Shown here in pieces: positions 17,928-25,729 of a stretch of DNA of 64,000 bases. The position numbers were made by a program, and so were the translations under genes. The stretch covers positions 104,611 to 168,610 of the forward strand of contig CAKTEM010000002.1 in the NCBI GenBank assembly GCA_934548045.1, in the 5' to 3' direction. This DNA is from an uncultured Faecalibacterium sp. Lineage in GTDB: Bacteria > Bacillota > Clostridia > Oscillospirales > Ruminococcaceae. The notes beneath the pieces were generated by a model. That model did not search any database. It was not told the DNA's origin and was given only the letters and a program-made list of their open reading frames with translations. The first letter of the stretch is position 1; each line of letters opens with the position of its first letter.

Positions 17928-19009
17928 TACGCGTTCTCCTTGCGGAACTTCTCCATGAAGTCCACCAGCTTGTCGATGCCCTCCGGCGGCATTGCGTTGT
18001 AGATGGAGGCACGCATACCGCCGACCAGACGATGGCCCTTCAGGTTGACGAAACCGGCTTCGGCCGCCTCGGCGCAGAATTTCTTGTCCATGTCGGGGTT
18101 CGGGCTGGTAAAGGTGACGTTCATCGTGCTGCGATAGCGATGCTCGACCGGGTTGTTGAAGAAGTCCTGACTGTCCAGATAATCGTAGAGGACTTTTGCC
18201 TTGGCTTCGTTAATCTTCTGCATATTTTCCAGACCGCCGATGTCGTTCTCCAGATACTTGAGGACGAGGCCGGTCATGTAGATGCACCAGCAGGGCGGCG
18301 TGTTGTACATGCTGTCCTTATTCAGCAGGGTGGTGTAGTTCATCATGGTGGGAACGTTATCTGCCGCATGGCCCAGCAGGTCGTCGCGGACGATGGCGAT
18401 CGCCATACCAGCCGGTGCGACGTTCTTCTGGACGCCGAAGTAAATGCAGCCGTACTTGGTGACATCGACCGGCTTCGACAGGATCATCGAACTCATATCG
18501 GCGACCAGCGGCACACCCTCGACCTGCGGAACCTCGACGTACTGGGTGCCGAAGATAGTGTTATTCTGGCAGATGTGGATGTAGCTTGCATCCTTGTCGT
18601 AGGGGATGGCGTTCACATCCGGGATGTAGGTGAAGTTTTTATCCTTGCTGTTGGCGACGATATTGACCTCACCGAACTTTGCGGCTTCCTTGGCGGCCAG
18701 ATTCGAGAAGTTGCCGGTGACGATGTAATCGGCCTTGCCGGTCGTCATGAAGTTGAGCGGAACCATTGCGAACTGCTGGGTCGCGCCGCCCTGAAAGAAA
18801 CCGACCTTGTAGTTATCGGGGATGTTCATCACCCGGCGGAGAGAAGCTTCGGTCTCCTTGATGATCGCATCGAACCACTTGCTGCGGTGGCTCATCTCCA
18901 TCACGCTCTGACCGCTGTCGCCGTATTCGAGCAGTTCTGCCTGTGCCTGTTTCAGGACCTTTTCCGGTAACATGCTGGGGCCTGCGCTGAAATTATATAC
19001 TCGTGCCAT
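17927..19009 (-). CDS. serC: Phosphoserine aminotransferase SerC
   Basis: PLP enzyme converting 3-phosphohydroxypyruvate and glutamate to phosphoserine. 360 residues. It starts MARVYNFSAGPSMLP, a hallmark of SerC, has QGGATQQF for phosphate binding, and the PLP lysine lies in IYFGVQKNVAPAG. RLVGGMRASIYN near the end is also typical. ATG 19009 has AAGGAGAG upstream, preferred to an upstream in-frame codon at 19042. First gene of the serC-serA operon. Confidence 0.97.
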   Translation of the reverse strand: MARVYNFSAGPSMLPEKVLKQAQAELLEYGDSGQSVMEMSHRSKWFDAIIKETEASLRRVMNIPDNYKVGFFQGGATQQFAMVPLNFMTTGKADYIVTGNFSNLAAKEAAKFGEVNIVANSKDKNFTYIPDVNAIPYDKDASYIHICQNNTIFGTQYVEVPQVEGVPLVADMSSMILSKPVDVTKYGCIYFGVQKNVAPAGMAIAIVRDDLLGHAADNVPTMMNYTTLLNKDSMYNTPPCWCIYMTGLVLKYLENDIGGLENMQKINEAKAKVLYDYLDSQDFFNNPVEHRYRSTMNVTFTSPNPDMDKKFCAEAAEAGFVNLKGHRLVGGMRASIYNAMPPEGIDKLVDFMEKFRKENA

Positions 19010-19075
19010 ACTCGAACTCTCCTTTTCCCTCGTGCCGCCCAATTCTTCGCGGCGTTGTGTTGTGGAACTGTCCGT

Positions 19076-19105
19076 AGTATAATGGTTTTACGGGGGCAAA
19101 AACAA
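19076..19105 (-). promoter_or_regulatory. Promoter of serC-serA
   Basis: On the minus strand TTGTTT (19100-19105), 18-bp spacer, TATACT (19076-19081), about 67 bp before the serC start. Confidence 0.6.
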
Positions 19106-19192
19106 GAGCATCCTTGCACAAAGTTCACTCCACAGAGTCCTTGTGCAGCGCACAAAGCTCACAAATGTTTTTCTACAAAAGACATTTTTTAA

Positions 19193-19202
19193 GACAAGTG
19201 TA
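19193..19202 (+). promoter_or_regulatory. CopY/BlaI-like operator box 1
   Basis: GACAAGTGTA matches the known CopY box TACAnnTGTA except for the first base. It lies upstream of the BlaI-type gene promoter and is embedded in AGACAAGTGTAAAA. Confidence 0.5.
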
Positions 19203-19245
19203 AAACATATCTGTTTTATCGCCTTGTGCGCTTGATTTTTGACTC

Positions 19246-19274
19246 TTGCTGATTTCGTCCGCATCTGGTATCCT
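19246..19274 (+). promoter_or_regulatory. Promoter of the BlaI-type regulator
   Basis: TTGCTG (19246-19251), 17-bp spacer, TATCCT (19269-19274), about 50 bp before the start codon and between the two operator-like boxes. From 19010 to 19324 there is no gene; the gap holds the two promoters, the two boxes and a direct repeat GCACAAAGYTCAC near 19116 and 19150. Confidence 0.5.
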
Positions 19275-19286
19275 AGGAGTATCAGA

Positions 19287-19296
19287 GACAAATGTA
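19287..19296 (+). promoter_or_regulatory. CopY/BlaI-like operator box 2
   Basis: GACAAATGTA, second copy of the kACAnnTGTA pattern, just downstream of the -10 where a bound repressor would block transcription of its own gene. Confidence 0.55.
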
Positions 19297-19324
19297 AAAG
19301 CATTTTTTGAAGGGAGGTCGGGCC

Positions 19325-19747
19325 ATGTACGGCCTATCCGATGCCTTGAAACCGCTTTCAGCGGCCGAAGAGCAGGTCATGCTGGCGGTCTGGGCCTGCC
19401 GTCCGCCTGCGTCGCGCCGGGATATCGGCGAAAAGCTGGCTGAAAAAGGCTGGGCGGCGGCGACTGTCCTGAATTTTCTCTACCGGCTCGAAGCGAAAGG
19501 CTGGGTGAAGAGCGGCAAAGACCAGAACCGCAACGTCTACACGCCCACCGTCACACGCCGGGCATACGGGGTGTGGAGTATGCGCCAGCGGCTGGACACC
19601 CTGTTTGACGGCAACCTCGCCGAGGCGGTCAACGCCCTTGTCAGCGAGAGCGGCTGCGGCCAGAGCGAGCTGGAACAGGCCATCGCCGTGCTGAACGAAA
19701 AGCACTCCGAGGCCGAAGAATATGACCTGTATGACCCGTATGGTTAG
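19325..19747 (+). CDS. BlaI/MecI/CopY-family transcriptional regulator
   Basis: 140 residues, a winged-helix repressor of the penicillinase-repressor family. The DNA-binding part is LKPLSAAEEQVMLAVW, then ATVLNFLYRLEAKGWV with the recognition helix, and a wing with RNVYTPTVTRRAY. The C-terminal helices (about 85-135) would dimerise. No BlaR1-type sensor protease is adjacent, so its signal is unknown. ATG 19325 is chosen because GGGAGG precedes it; a TTG at 19307 would include that site. Two CopY-like boxes flank its promoter, suggesting autoregulation. Confidence 0.9.
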   Translation: MYGLSDALKPLSAAEEQVMLAVWACRPPASRRDIGEKLAEKGWAAATVLNFLYRLEAKGWVKSGKDQNRNVYTPTVTRRAYGVWSMRQRLDTLFDGNLAEAVNALVSESGCGQSELEQAIAVLNEKHSEAEEYDLYDPYG

Positions 19748-19810
19748 CCCTCTCAGTCAATGCTGTCGCATTGACAGCTCCCCCAGGGTGGGAGCCATTG
19801 GCATATCGGG
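19746..19810 (+). repeat. Dispersed palindromic repeat, copy 2 (after the BlaI-type gene)
   Basis: AGCCCTCTCA, hairpin GTCAATGC-TGTC-GCATTGAC (perfect 8-bp stem), AGCTCCCCCAGGGTGGGAGCC, TTGGCATATCGGG. It begins two bases after the stop codon and could also end transcription weakly. Confidence 0.82.
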
Positions 19811-19890
19811 TCACTCTATACGAAACGCAAAAGTATTATCATCCGTAAGGCAGTGGGCCTTGCGCTCAGGATTCAGGAGGATATCAACAA

Positions 19891-21072
19891 ATGAACTGCA
19901 AACTACGCGCGAAAAACTGCGGCGGCTGTCCGCTGCTCGACCTTGAATATTCCGAACAGCTCAAGCGGAAGGAAGCCGATGTCCGCAAACTGCTCGGCAA
20001 ATACGGCCCCGTCCACCCCATCCGCGGCATGGAAACGCCCTACCACTACCGGAACAAGGTGATCTCCACATTTGCGCCCGGTTACGGTGGAAAACTCACT
20101 TCCGGCATCTACGCCGCCAAGACCCACAAGGTGCTTCCGGTGGAAAGCTGCCTGTTGCAGGACGAGGTGCTTGACACCGTGATGCAGGCCGTCCGTGCCG
20201 CCGCCAACGCTTGCCGCTACCAGCCCTTCAACGAGGACAAAGGCACCGGTCTGCTCCGGCACTGCCTGCTCCGCCGGGGCGTCGCGACCGGTCAGATCAT
20301 GGTGGTTCTGGTGACGGCTCAGCCCGTCCTGCCGGGCGCAAAGAACTTCGTCCGCGCCCTTCTCGCCGAAGCCAAAAAGCGGCAGGTCCCCATCACGACC
20401 ATCGTGCAGAATTATAATCCTCGCAAGACCAGCGTCGTCCTCGGCGAGGAAGAAAAAGTGCTGTACGGTAAGGGATTTATTCTGGACACCCTCTGCGGCA
20501 AGAGCTACGCCATCAGCCCACGCAGTTTCTATCAGGTGAACCCCGTCCAGACCGCCGTTCTCTACGGCCTCGCCGTCGATGCCGCCCAGCTGACCGGTAA
20601 GGAAACGGTTCTGGACGCCTACTGCGGCATCGGCACCATCGGCCTGACCGCCTCCGGCAAGGCGAAGCAGGTCGTCGGCGTCGAGGTCAACCGGGATGCC
20701 GTCCATGACGCCATCGGCAACGCCAAGCACAACGGCGTCAAAAACGCCCGGTTCTTTGCCGCCGACGCTACCGCGTGGATTCGGGAAGCCGCCGACGCCG
20801 GACAGCGTGCCGACGTGATTTTTATGGACCCACCCCGGGAAGGCTCAACCCCGGAGTTCATCGAGAGCGTCGTCCGGATGGCCCCGAAACGGGTGGTCTA
20901 TGTCAGCTGTAACCCCGAGACCATGGCCCGTGACCTCGCTCTCCTCACTAAAAAAGGCTACCGCGCCGAGGGCTTTACCCCTGTAGATATGTTCCCTCAT
21001 ACCAGCCATTGCGAGGTGGTTTGTGGGCTGACGAAACAGGATAGCCAGTATAAGCCTTTTAAGAAGCATTAA
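19891..21072 (+). CDS. rlmD: 23S rRNA m5U methyltransferase of the RlmD/RumA family
   Basis: SAM-dependent uracil-C5 methyltransferase, acting on 23S rRNA (U1939 and/or U747 types). 393 residues. The N-terminal iron-sulfur Cys set starts CGGCPLL near residue 10. The SAM motif is VLDAYCGIGTIGLTA, followed by FMDPPREG, and the catalytic Cys lies in YVSCNPETMARDL. There is no N-terminal TRAM domain. ATG 19891 follows CAGGAGG. Its stop overlaps by four bases the stop of the convergent AT-rich gene, so the acquired island abuts it exactly. Confidence 0.94.
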   Translation: MNCKLRAKNCGGCPLLDLEYSEQLKRKEADVRKLLGKYGPVHPIRGMETPYHYRNKVISTFAPGYGGKLTSGIYAAKTHKVLPVESCLLQDEVLDTVMQAVRAAANACRYQPFNEDKGTGLLRHCLLRRGVATGQIMVVLVTAQPVLPGAKNFVRALLAEAKKRQVPITTIVQNYNPRKTSVVLGEEEKVLYGKGFILDTLCGKSYAISPRSFYQVNPVQTAVLYGLAVDAAQLTGKETVLDAYCGIGTIGLTASGKAKQVVGVEVNRDAVHDAIGNAKHNGVKNARFFAADATAWIREAADAGQRADVIFMDPPREGSTPEFIESVVRMAPKRVVYVSCNPETMARDLALLTKKGYRAEGFTPVDMFPHTSHCEVVCGLTKQDSQYKPFKKH

Positions 21073-21815
21073 ATAAGTGATTGGCAATCTACAATTTCCG
21101 TTCGGTGGGCTTCCTTTGTTTCTTTCATTGGATAAATCATTGATGCTACTGTGTTCGGCAGTCGATCAGACTTCGTAGTGATATAAACATCCTCGACCAA
21201 GTTTCCGATAAAATATCCAAATGCAAGCTGTTCAATATCATATATACTATATTGATTCCGATTTGGATGGTCTTTATCATAGCCCCAGTGCTTGATAAAC
21301 CAATCTGGTCCCAAACAAATATAATTCACTCGTCCAGAACTTCTCCTGAGCACACTTTTCAACACTTCAGAATGTTCAATATGAAGTCCTATTCCGTATT
21401 CATAGCTGAAAATCCCATTGAAAATTGTTCGTCCCACAATTTGGCCGTTCTCCGAAGAATGTTCAATTGTTTCTTCCAAATTATTAAAAGTAAGTTTCGT
21501 TTTTACTTCGATAATACCAAGAACAGCTTCTTTAGGGGCGATAATGAACTCTCCCTTTTGGAATAGCAAAGGACAGCTATCTGTATATACAATAATATCA
21601 ATTTGTCTTGTAATACGGTTGCCCTCTCCCATTACGAAACCAGTTCCAATTTTTATGTTTGCGGGAAGGTGGTTTTTCAGACATTCCTTCAAAATGATTT
21701 CCTTATAACGACCATCTTCGCCCCAATGAGCATCGTCTATAAAATCTCTGACACGATCTTTAATGTCTAACAGTTCGTTTGAAATAGACTTACGATAAGC
21801 AACATAGTCTGGCAT
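21069..21815 (-). CDS. DUF6602-like protein with PD-(D/E)XK nuclease-like core
   Basis: 248 residues, low in GC and unlike its neighbours in codon use. The N-terminal helix is followed by KEIILKECLKNHLP and a strand pair with QIDIIVY (Asp73) and GIIEVKTK (Glu103-x-Lys105). Asp plus E-x-K is the layout of PD-(D/E)XK nucleases, and the whole resembles the DUF6602 group from memory. The C-terminal half (about 120-248) has no motif I recognise. It diverges from the Sel1-AAA gene across a 182-bp gap. Nuclease activity is inference. ATG 21815 has GGAGG upstream. Confidence 0.72.
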   Translation of the reverse strand: MPDYVAYRKSISNELLDIKDRVRDFIDDAHWGEDGRYKEIILKECLKNHLPANIKIGTGFVMGEGNRITRQIDIIVYTDSCPLLFQKGEFIIAPKEAVLGIIEVKTKLTFNNLEETIEHSSENGQIVGRTIFNGIFSYEYGIGLHIEHSEVLKSVLRRSSGRVNYICLGPDWFIKHWGYDKDHPNRNQYSIYDIEQLAFGYFIGNLVEDVYITTKSDRLPNTVASMIYPMKETKEAHRTEIVDCQSLI

Positions 21816-21923
21816 GGTTCAACCTCCGGATTCTATTAAGTCATTATAGTATTGGTGTATTTTCTTTAATTATACATATCAATCTTAAACTTTTCAACAT
21901 TAACCATCCAAAACTGCAACACC

Positions 21924-21954
21924 TGTTGCTTTGAGCAACAATTTAATATATCAT
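21924..21954 (+). promoter_or_regulatory. Promoter of the Sel1-AAA gene with overlapping palindrome
   Basis: TTGCTT (21926-21931), 17-bp spacer, TATCAT (21949-21954). The -35 lies within the perfect palindrome TGTTGCT-TTG-AGCAACA (21924-21940), a possible operator between the two divergent genes. Confidence 0.5.
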
Positions 21955-21997
21955 TGTTAAAGAGAACGCTTTCCGCTCCAATGAAAGGAAATCTATA

Positions 21998-23848
21998 ATG
22001 GAAATTGATGAATTAAAGAAGAAAGCTGAGCAAGGAGATGCTGATGCTCAATATGAGGTAGGAATGCACTATCTCAGGGCCAGAAATCTTAATGTTGCAT
22101 CTTTTTGGCTGGAGCAAGCAGCCGAACAAGGAAATAGGGCATCTTTTTTCAGATTAAACACAACGGTTTTTCAAGGTAATCCAATTAAGGATGAAATCGA
22201 AAAATGGTATTCATCCCTTGCCAATCAAGGAAATCTGGACGCACAATACTACTTTGGAAGCTTTCTTAATCACAGTGGACGTCACTCAGAAGCTCTGAAA
22301 TGGATTTTGCGGGCAGCGAATCAACAATATTTGCCTGCACAGTTAAGGATGGCTCGTATATATGAAAAGGGGAATGATGGTATTGCTGTAAATTATGAAA
22401 AAGCTTTAGAGTGGTATCGTGTAGCTTCCGAACAAGGTTCTTTGGAGGCAAACCGTGCTATAGGCCGATTTTATATGCGTGGAAAGGGCGTGAAAAAGAG
22501 TCGAGCAGAGGCATTCAAGTGGTATCAAAAAGATGTTCCCGAGCAACCCGCACAAACATTTGAACAATCGGAAGCACAATGGTGCCTGGCAACGGAATTT
22601 TATTTTGATAGGAAATATAGGGAAGCGCTAAAATGGTATAAAATTACAGCTACTGGTTCAGTGAATGGTTTTGGCTCACCAGCTCCATACGAAGCAATTG
22701 GAGGATTATATGAAGAAGGTAAGGGTGTAAAAAGAGATTATATAGAAGCCCTTAAATGGTATAAAAAAGCTGCTGAAAATGATTGGGTTGGATCAAAATT
22801 GTTTTTTGGAAAAAAGCTCTTTGAATATAAGCTTTATTCAGATGCTTTAGAATGGTTTGAAAAAATTATTAGCGATAAGGAAGCGTCTGACGATACCAAG
22901 AAGGAAGCGCAGGATTATATAGAAAAATGTCAAAAGCTAATTAATCCTTCAAATAGTATCCCGTTTACTGTAGAAGATGAATGCGTGAAAAGCTTTGTTG
23001 AAAAAGAACTGATATCTAATACTTTAGAAGCACTTTTACAACAACTTCAGTCGCTAATCGGATTGAACGAAGTGAAGCAAGAGGTTTCAACTCTTGTGAA
23101 TCTACTAAAACTACAGTCTATGCGTAAACAGCATGGTCTACCTGAAATTCCTATGTCTCGCCACTTGGTCTTTGTTAGAAATCCCGGTACAGGCAAAACC
23201 ACGGTCGCGCGTATTCTGGCCGAAATTCACCATCAGCTCGGTATTCTTTCTCAAGGTCAGTTGATTGAAGTTGACCGTTCCGGGTTGGTTGCCGGATATG
23301 TCGGTCAGACTGCCTTAAAAACGCAAGACGCGATTCAGTCTGCACTTGGCGGAATTTTGTTTATCGACGAAGCCTATGCGCTCGCCAAACCAGATTCATC
23401 CAATGATTTCGGACAAGAAGCAATTGATACGATTTTAAAGGCAATGGAAGACCACCGAGATGATTTTATCGTAATTGTTGCTGGCTACCCCGATTTGATG
23501 AAAACATTTATCAACTCCAACCCCGGTTTGAAATCCCGATTTAGCAAGTACATCTATTTTCCAGACTATACTCCGGAAGAACTTCTCGATATTTTCAAAT
23601 TGCAATGTAAGAACGCCGGACTGACTTTGGAAAATGGTGCTTCTGAAATTGCTTTCGACTATTTACGAAGTTCTTATGAGCATCGAGACAGCAATTTTGC
23701 GAATGGTAGAAGTGTCCGAAACTATTTTGAGAAAGTTCTTTCCAATCAGGCAAATCGCCTCGCAATGCAATCCACTATATCAGAAACTGACCTTATTACT
23801 TTGTCAAAAGACGATGTACAGAAAGCAACAGTAAACACCACCCTATAA
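21998..23848 (+). CDS. Sel1-repeat protein fused to a CbbX/SpoVK-type AAA+ ATPase
   Basis: 616 residues. About seven Sel1-like repeats fill residues 5-295 (such as ALEWYRVASEQGSLEA and ALKWYKKAAENDW). After a linker comes an AAA+ domain (about 345-605) of the CbbX/SpoVK group: LIGLNEVKQEV, Walker A RNPGTGKT with Lys400, pore-like GYVGQTA, Walker B ILFIDEAY (Asp457, Glu458) and GLKSRF for the Arg finger. The first Walker A residue is Arg394 where Gly is normal; the codon AGA is one base from GGA. Base composition is AT-rich over the Sel1 part and closer to the host over the AAA part. Sel1 repeats would recruit a partner, perhaps the divergent neighbour. Function unknown. Confidence 0.85.
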   Translation: MEIDELKKKAEQGDADAQYEVGMHYLRARNLNVASFWLEQAAEQGNRASFFRLNTTVFQGNPIKDEIEKWYSSLANQGNLDAQYYFGSFLNHSGRHSEALKWILRAANQQYLPAQLRMARIYEKGNDGIAVNYEKALEWYRVASEQGSLEANRAIGRFYMRGKGVKKSRAEAFKWYQKDVPEQPAQTFEQSEAQWCLATEFYFDRKYREALKWYKITATGSVNGFGSPAPYEAIGGLYEEGKGVKRDYIEALKWYKKAAENDWVGSKLFFGKKLFEYKLYSDALEWFEKIISDKEASDDTKKEAQDYIEKCQKLINPSNSIPFTVEDECVKSFVEKELISNTLEALLQQLQSLIGLNEVKQEVSTLVNLLKLQSMRKQHGLPEIPMSRHLVFVRNPGTGKTTVARILAEIHHQLGILSQGQLIEVDRSGLVAGYVGQTALKTQDAIQSALGGILFIDEAYALAKPDSSNDFGQEAIDTILKAMEDHRDDFIVIVAGYPDLMKTFINSNPGLKSRFSKYIYFPDYTPEELLDIFKLQCKNAGLTLENGASEIAFDYLRSSYEHRDSNFANGRSVRNYFEKVLSNQANRLAMQSTISETDLITLSKDDVQKATVNTTL

Positions 23849-23903
23849 ATTAGAATTGCAGGAGATTTTTGTACTTCGAGCCAGCAGAATAGGAGGTAAA
23901 CCA

Positions 23904-23999
23904 ATGAAACACGCCTACGCATCCTCTCAATACGCAAAGCCTTACGAGCGATACTTCCGGGAGCATTTTCCGGCGGAGGCCGAGGAGATTTTTCTATGA
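23904..23999 (+). CDS. 31-residue ORF coupled to the acetyltransferase gene
   Basis: Starts MKHAYASSQYAKPYERYF and ends in an acidic stretch. AGGAGG precedes it at good spacing and its stop overlaps the next ATG by four bases (ATGA), so it could be a real small protein or a translational-coupling leader. No family is recognised; it is too short to judge from composition. Confidence 0.5.
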   Translation: MKHAYASSQYAKPYERYFREHFPAEAEEIFL

Positions 24000-24469
24000 A
24001 CACAAACACTGACTTCATCATCCGCAACGCGCAAATCGAGGACTATCCGGCGGTGCGCCGCATTTTCAATCAAGTGCAAGCCCTGCACGTCGAGTGGCGT
24101 CCGGATATTTACAAGCCGAACGAAGACCTGCTTCCGCCGGACACTTTCCAGAAACTCGTGGAAGGAAAGAATTTCTATGTTGCCGAGGTGAATGGAACTG
24201 TCGTCGGCATCCTCGAGCTTCTGTTCCGGCACATTGAATCTCCTGCCCATGTCACCCGGAACATTGTTTTCATCGACAGCATGGCCGTTGACGAAGCGTA
24301 CCGTGGGATGGGCGTCGGGCATTTGTTCTTTGAAAAGGTCAAGGAAATCAAGGAACAGAATCACCTCGACGGCATCGAGCTTCAGGTCAACGCCAGAAAC
24401 AAGGCTGCCTACGAGATGTATGCGCACTACGGCTTTACGGAAAAATCCATCAACATGGAACTATTATAA
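23996..24469 (+). CDS. GNAT-family N-acetyltransferase
   Basis: 157 residues with the GNAT fold. The acetyl-CoA pyrophosphate loop is DEAYRGMGVGHLFFEKV (about residues 97-113), followed by LQVNARNKAAYEMYAHYGF, the typical motif B. The acceptor substrate is not predictable. ATG 23996 overlaps the stop of a small ORF. It is followed by a nitroreductase and a hypothetical gene with 15-16 bp gaps, each with an AAAGGA-type site, suggesting one operon. Confidence 0.9.
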   Translation: MNTNTDFIIRNAQIEDYPAVRRIFNQVQALHVEWRPDIYKPNEDLLPPDTFQKLVEGKNFYVAEVNGTVVGILELLFRHIESPAHVTRNIVFIDSMAVDEAYRGMGVGHLFFEKVKEIKEQNHLDGIELQVNARNKAAYEMYAHYGFTEKSINMELL

Positions 24470-24484
24470 AGAAAGGACGCCCTT

Positions 24485-25075
24485 ATGAACACTTATGACG
24501 CCATCATGACGAGAAGAAGCACCCGAAACTACCTCGACAAGCCGGTGGAACAGGAACTTCTGGAAAAAATCATCGAGACCGGATGCTTTGCACCCAGCGG
24601 CGGAAACAGCCAGACAAACCATTTCATCGTGGTGCGCGATACCGCTATCCGGGCCAAACTTGTGGAGCTGGTCGAGCAGGCATTTGCCAAAATGACCTAC
24701 GATGAAAATATCTACGGCAGTCTGCGGAATTCCATCTCCCGTTCCCAGAAGGGCGGCTATGTCTTCTGCTACAACGCTCCGGTTCTCATCATCGTCGCCA
24801 ACAAAAAAGACTACGGCAACAATCAGGCGGATTGTGCCGTTGCCCTCGAGAACATGATGCTTGAGGCAAATGAACTCGACCTCGGCACCTGCTACATCAA
24901 CCAGCTGCGGTGGCTCAACGAGGACAAAACGCTCATTTCCTACCTGCGCGAACTCGGCATGAAGGAGAATGAGCGCGTTTACGGCTCCCTCATCGTCGGC
25001 TATCCGGCCACCGCTGACGGAAAACCCGACCGCAAGCCCCTTCCCCGAAAAGGAAACGAAGTAACGTGGCTTTGA
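24485..25075 (+). CDS. Nitroreductase-family FMN protein
   Basis: 196 residues. It begins MNTYDAIMTRRSTRNYLDKPV, the FMN-phosphate Arg cluster of the family, with CFAPSGGNSQTNHF next, AVALENMMLEANELDLGTCYIN in the middle, and a GYPA loop near the C-terminus. It would bind FMN as a dimer and reduce a nitro- or quinone-like substrate with NAD(P)H. The true substrate is unknown. Second gene of the GNAT operon. Confidence 0.92.
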   Translation: MNTYDAIMTRRSTRNYLDKPVEQELLEKIIETGCFAPSGGNSQTNHFIVVRDTAIRAKLVELVEQAFAKMTYDENIYGSLRNSISRSQKGGYVFCYNAPVLIIVANKKDYGNNQADCAVALENMMLEANELDLGTCYINQLRWLNEDKTLISYLRELGMKENERVYGSLIVGYPATADGKPDRKPLPRKGNEVTWL

Positions 25076-25091
25076 ACAGAAAGGACACCCC

Positions 25092-25631
25092 ATGAAAGCA
25101 AACTTGAACGGTTACTATGACGAGATCGAGTCGACGGCATCCAAAAAGGACGAGCTGCTGGAACTTTTGAAAAATTACAGCGTCTCAGCGCACACCAACG
25201 AAGAGGACGAATTTGACTACCTCGAAAACGACGATGTAACGCTGGTGGTGAAAAATCCGCTGGGCGGCGAAGATTTACAAATCGAGCTGGGTGCGGAGTT
25301 CTCGCTCTTTTTCGAGCTGTGGCATCTCCACTACTCGGCTTACAAGGCCGACTATGAGCGGATGAAGAAAGATATTCTCACCATCGTGGGAGGAAACTCC
25401 GGTGCCATGACCTTTTTCGCTGATGGCAAATGGGTCGGTTCGACCCTCTGTCCGGAAATTCCAGCGGAAGATGCCAAAGGCACCGACCTCGTTGAAAAAT
25501 ACTGGGCGTGGGAAGACGATTCTTACGCTCAGAAAAACAAAGAAAAACTCCTGACTCTCGGCGGTGAGATCCGCTTCACCTGCTGGAACCCGGCAAACGA
25601 CCGGACATTTCCTGTTCCTTCCAAAAACTGA
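25092..25631 (+). CDS. Hypothetical protein, third gene of the GNAT-nitroreductase operon
   Basis: 179 residues, acidic and soluble, no signal peptide or membrane segment. N-terminal residues 1-65 are rich in Glu/Asp; the middle has a compact aromatic stretch (FSLFFELWHLHYS) and the end returns a beta strand and FTCWNPANDRTFPVP. I do not recognise the family. AAAGGAC precedes the ATG, and the gene is followed by a strong terminator. Confidence 0.72.
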   Translation: MKANLNGYYDEIESTASKKDELLELLKNYSVSAHTNEEDEFDYLENDDVTLVVKNPLGGEDLQIELGAEFSLFFELWHLHYSAYKADYERMKKDILTIVGGNSGAMTFFADGKWVGSTLCPEIPAEDAKGTDLVEKYWAWEDDSYAQKNKEKLLTLGGEIRFTCWNPANDRTFPVPSKN

Positions 25632-25642
25632 ATTCTGACACA

Positions 25643-25692
25643 AAAATCCCCGACTGGGCTTCCGTTTGGAAGTGTTCAGCCGGGGATTTTTC
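25643..25692. terminator. Bidirectional terminator between convergent operons
   Basis: AAAATCCCCGACTG pairs with CAGCCGGGGATTTT, with A-rich and T-rich flanks, between the GNAT operon and cysK. Confidence 0.85.
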
Positions 25693-25729
25693 AGGATGGA
25701 GAATTTATAATGACATTGAGTGTTTCTTC

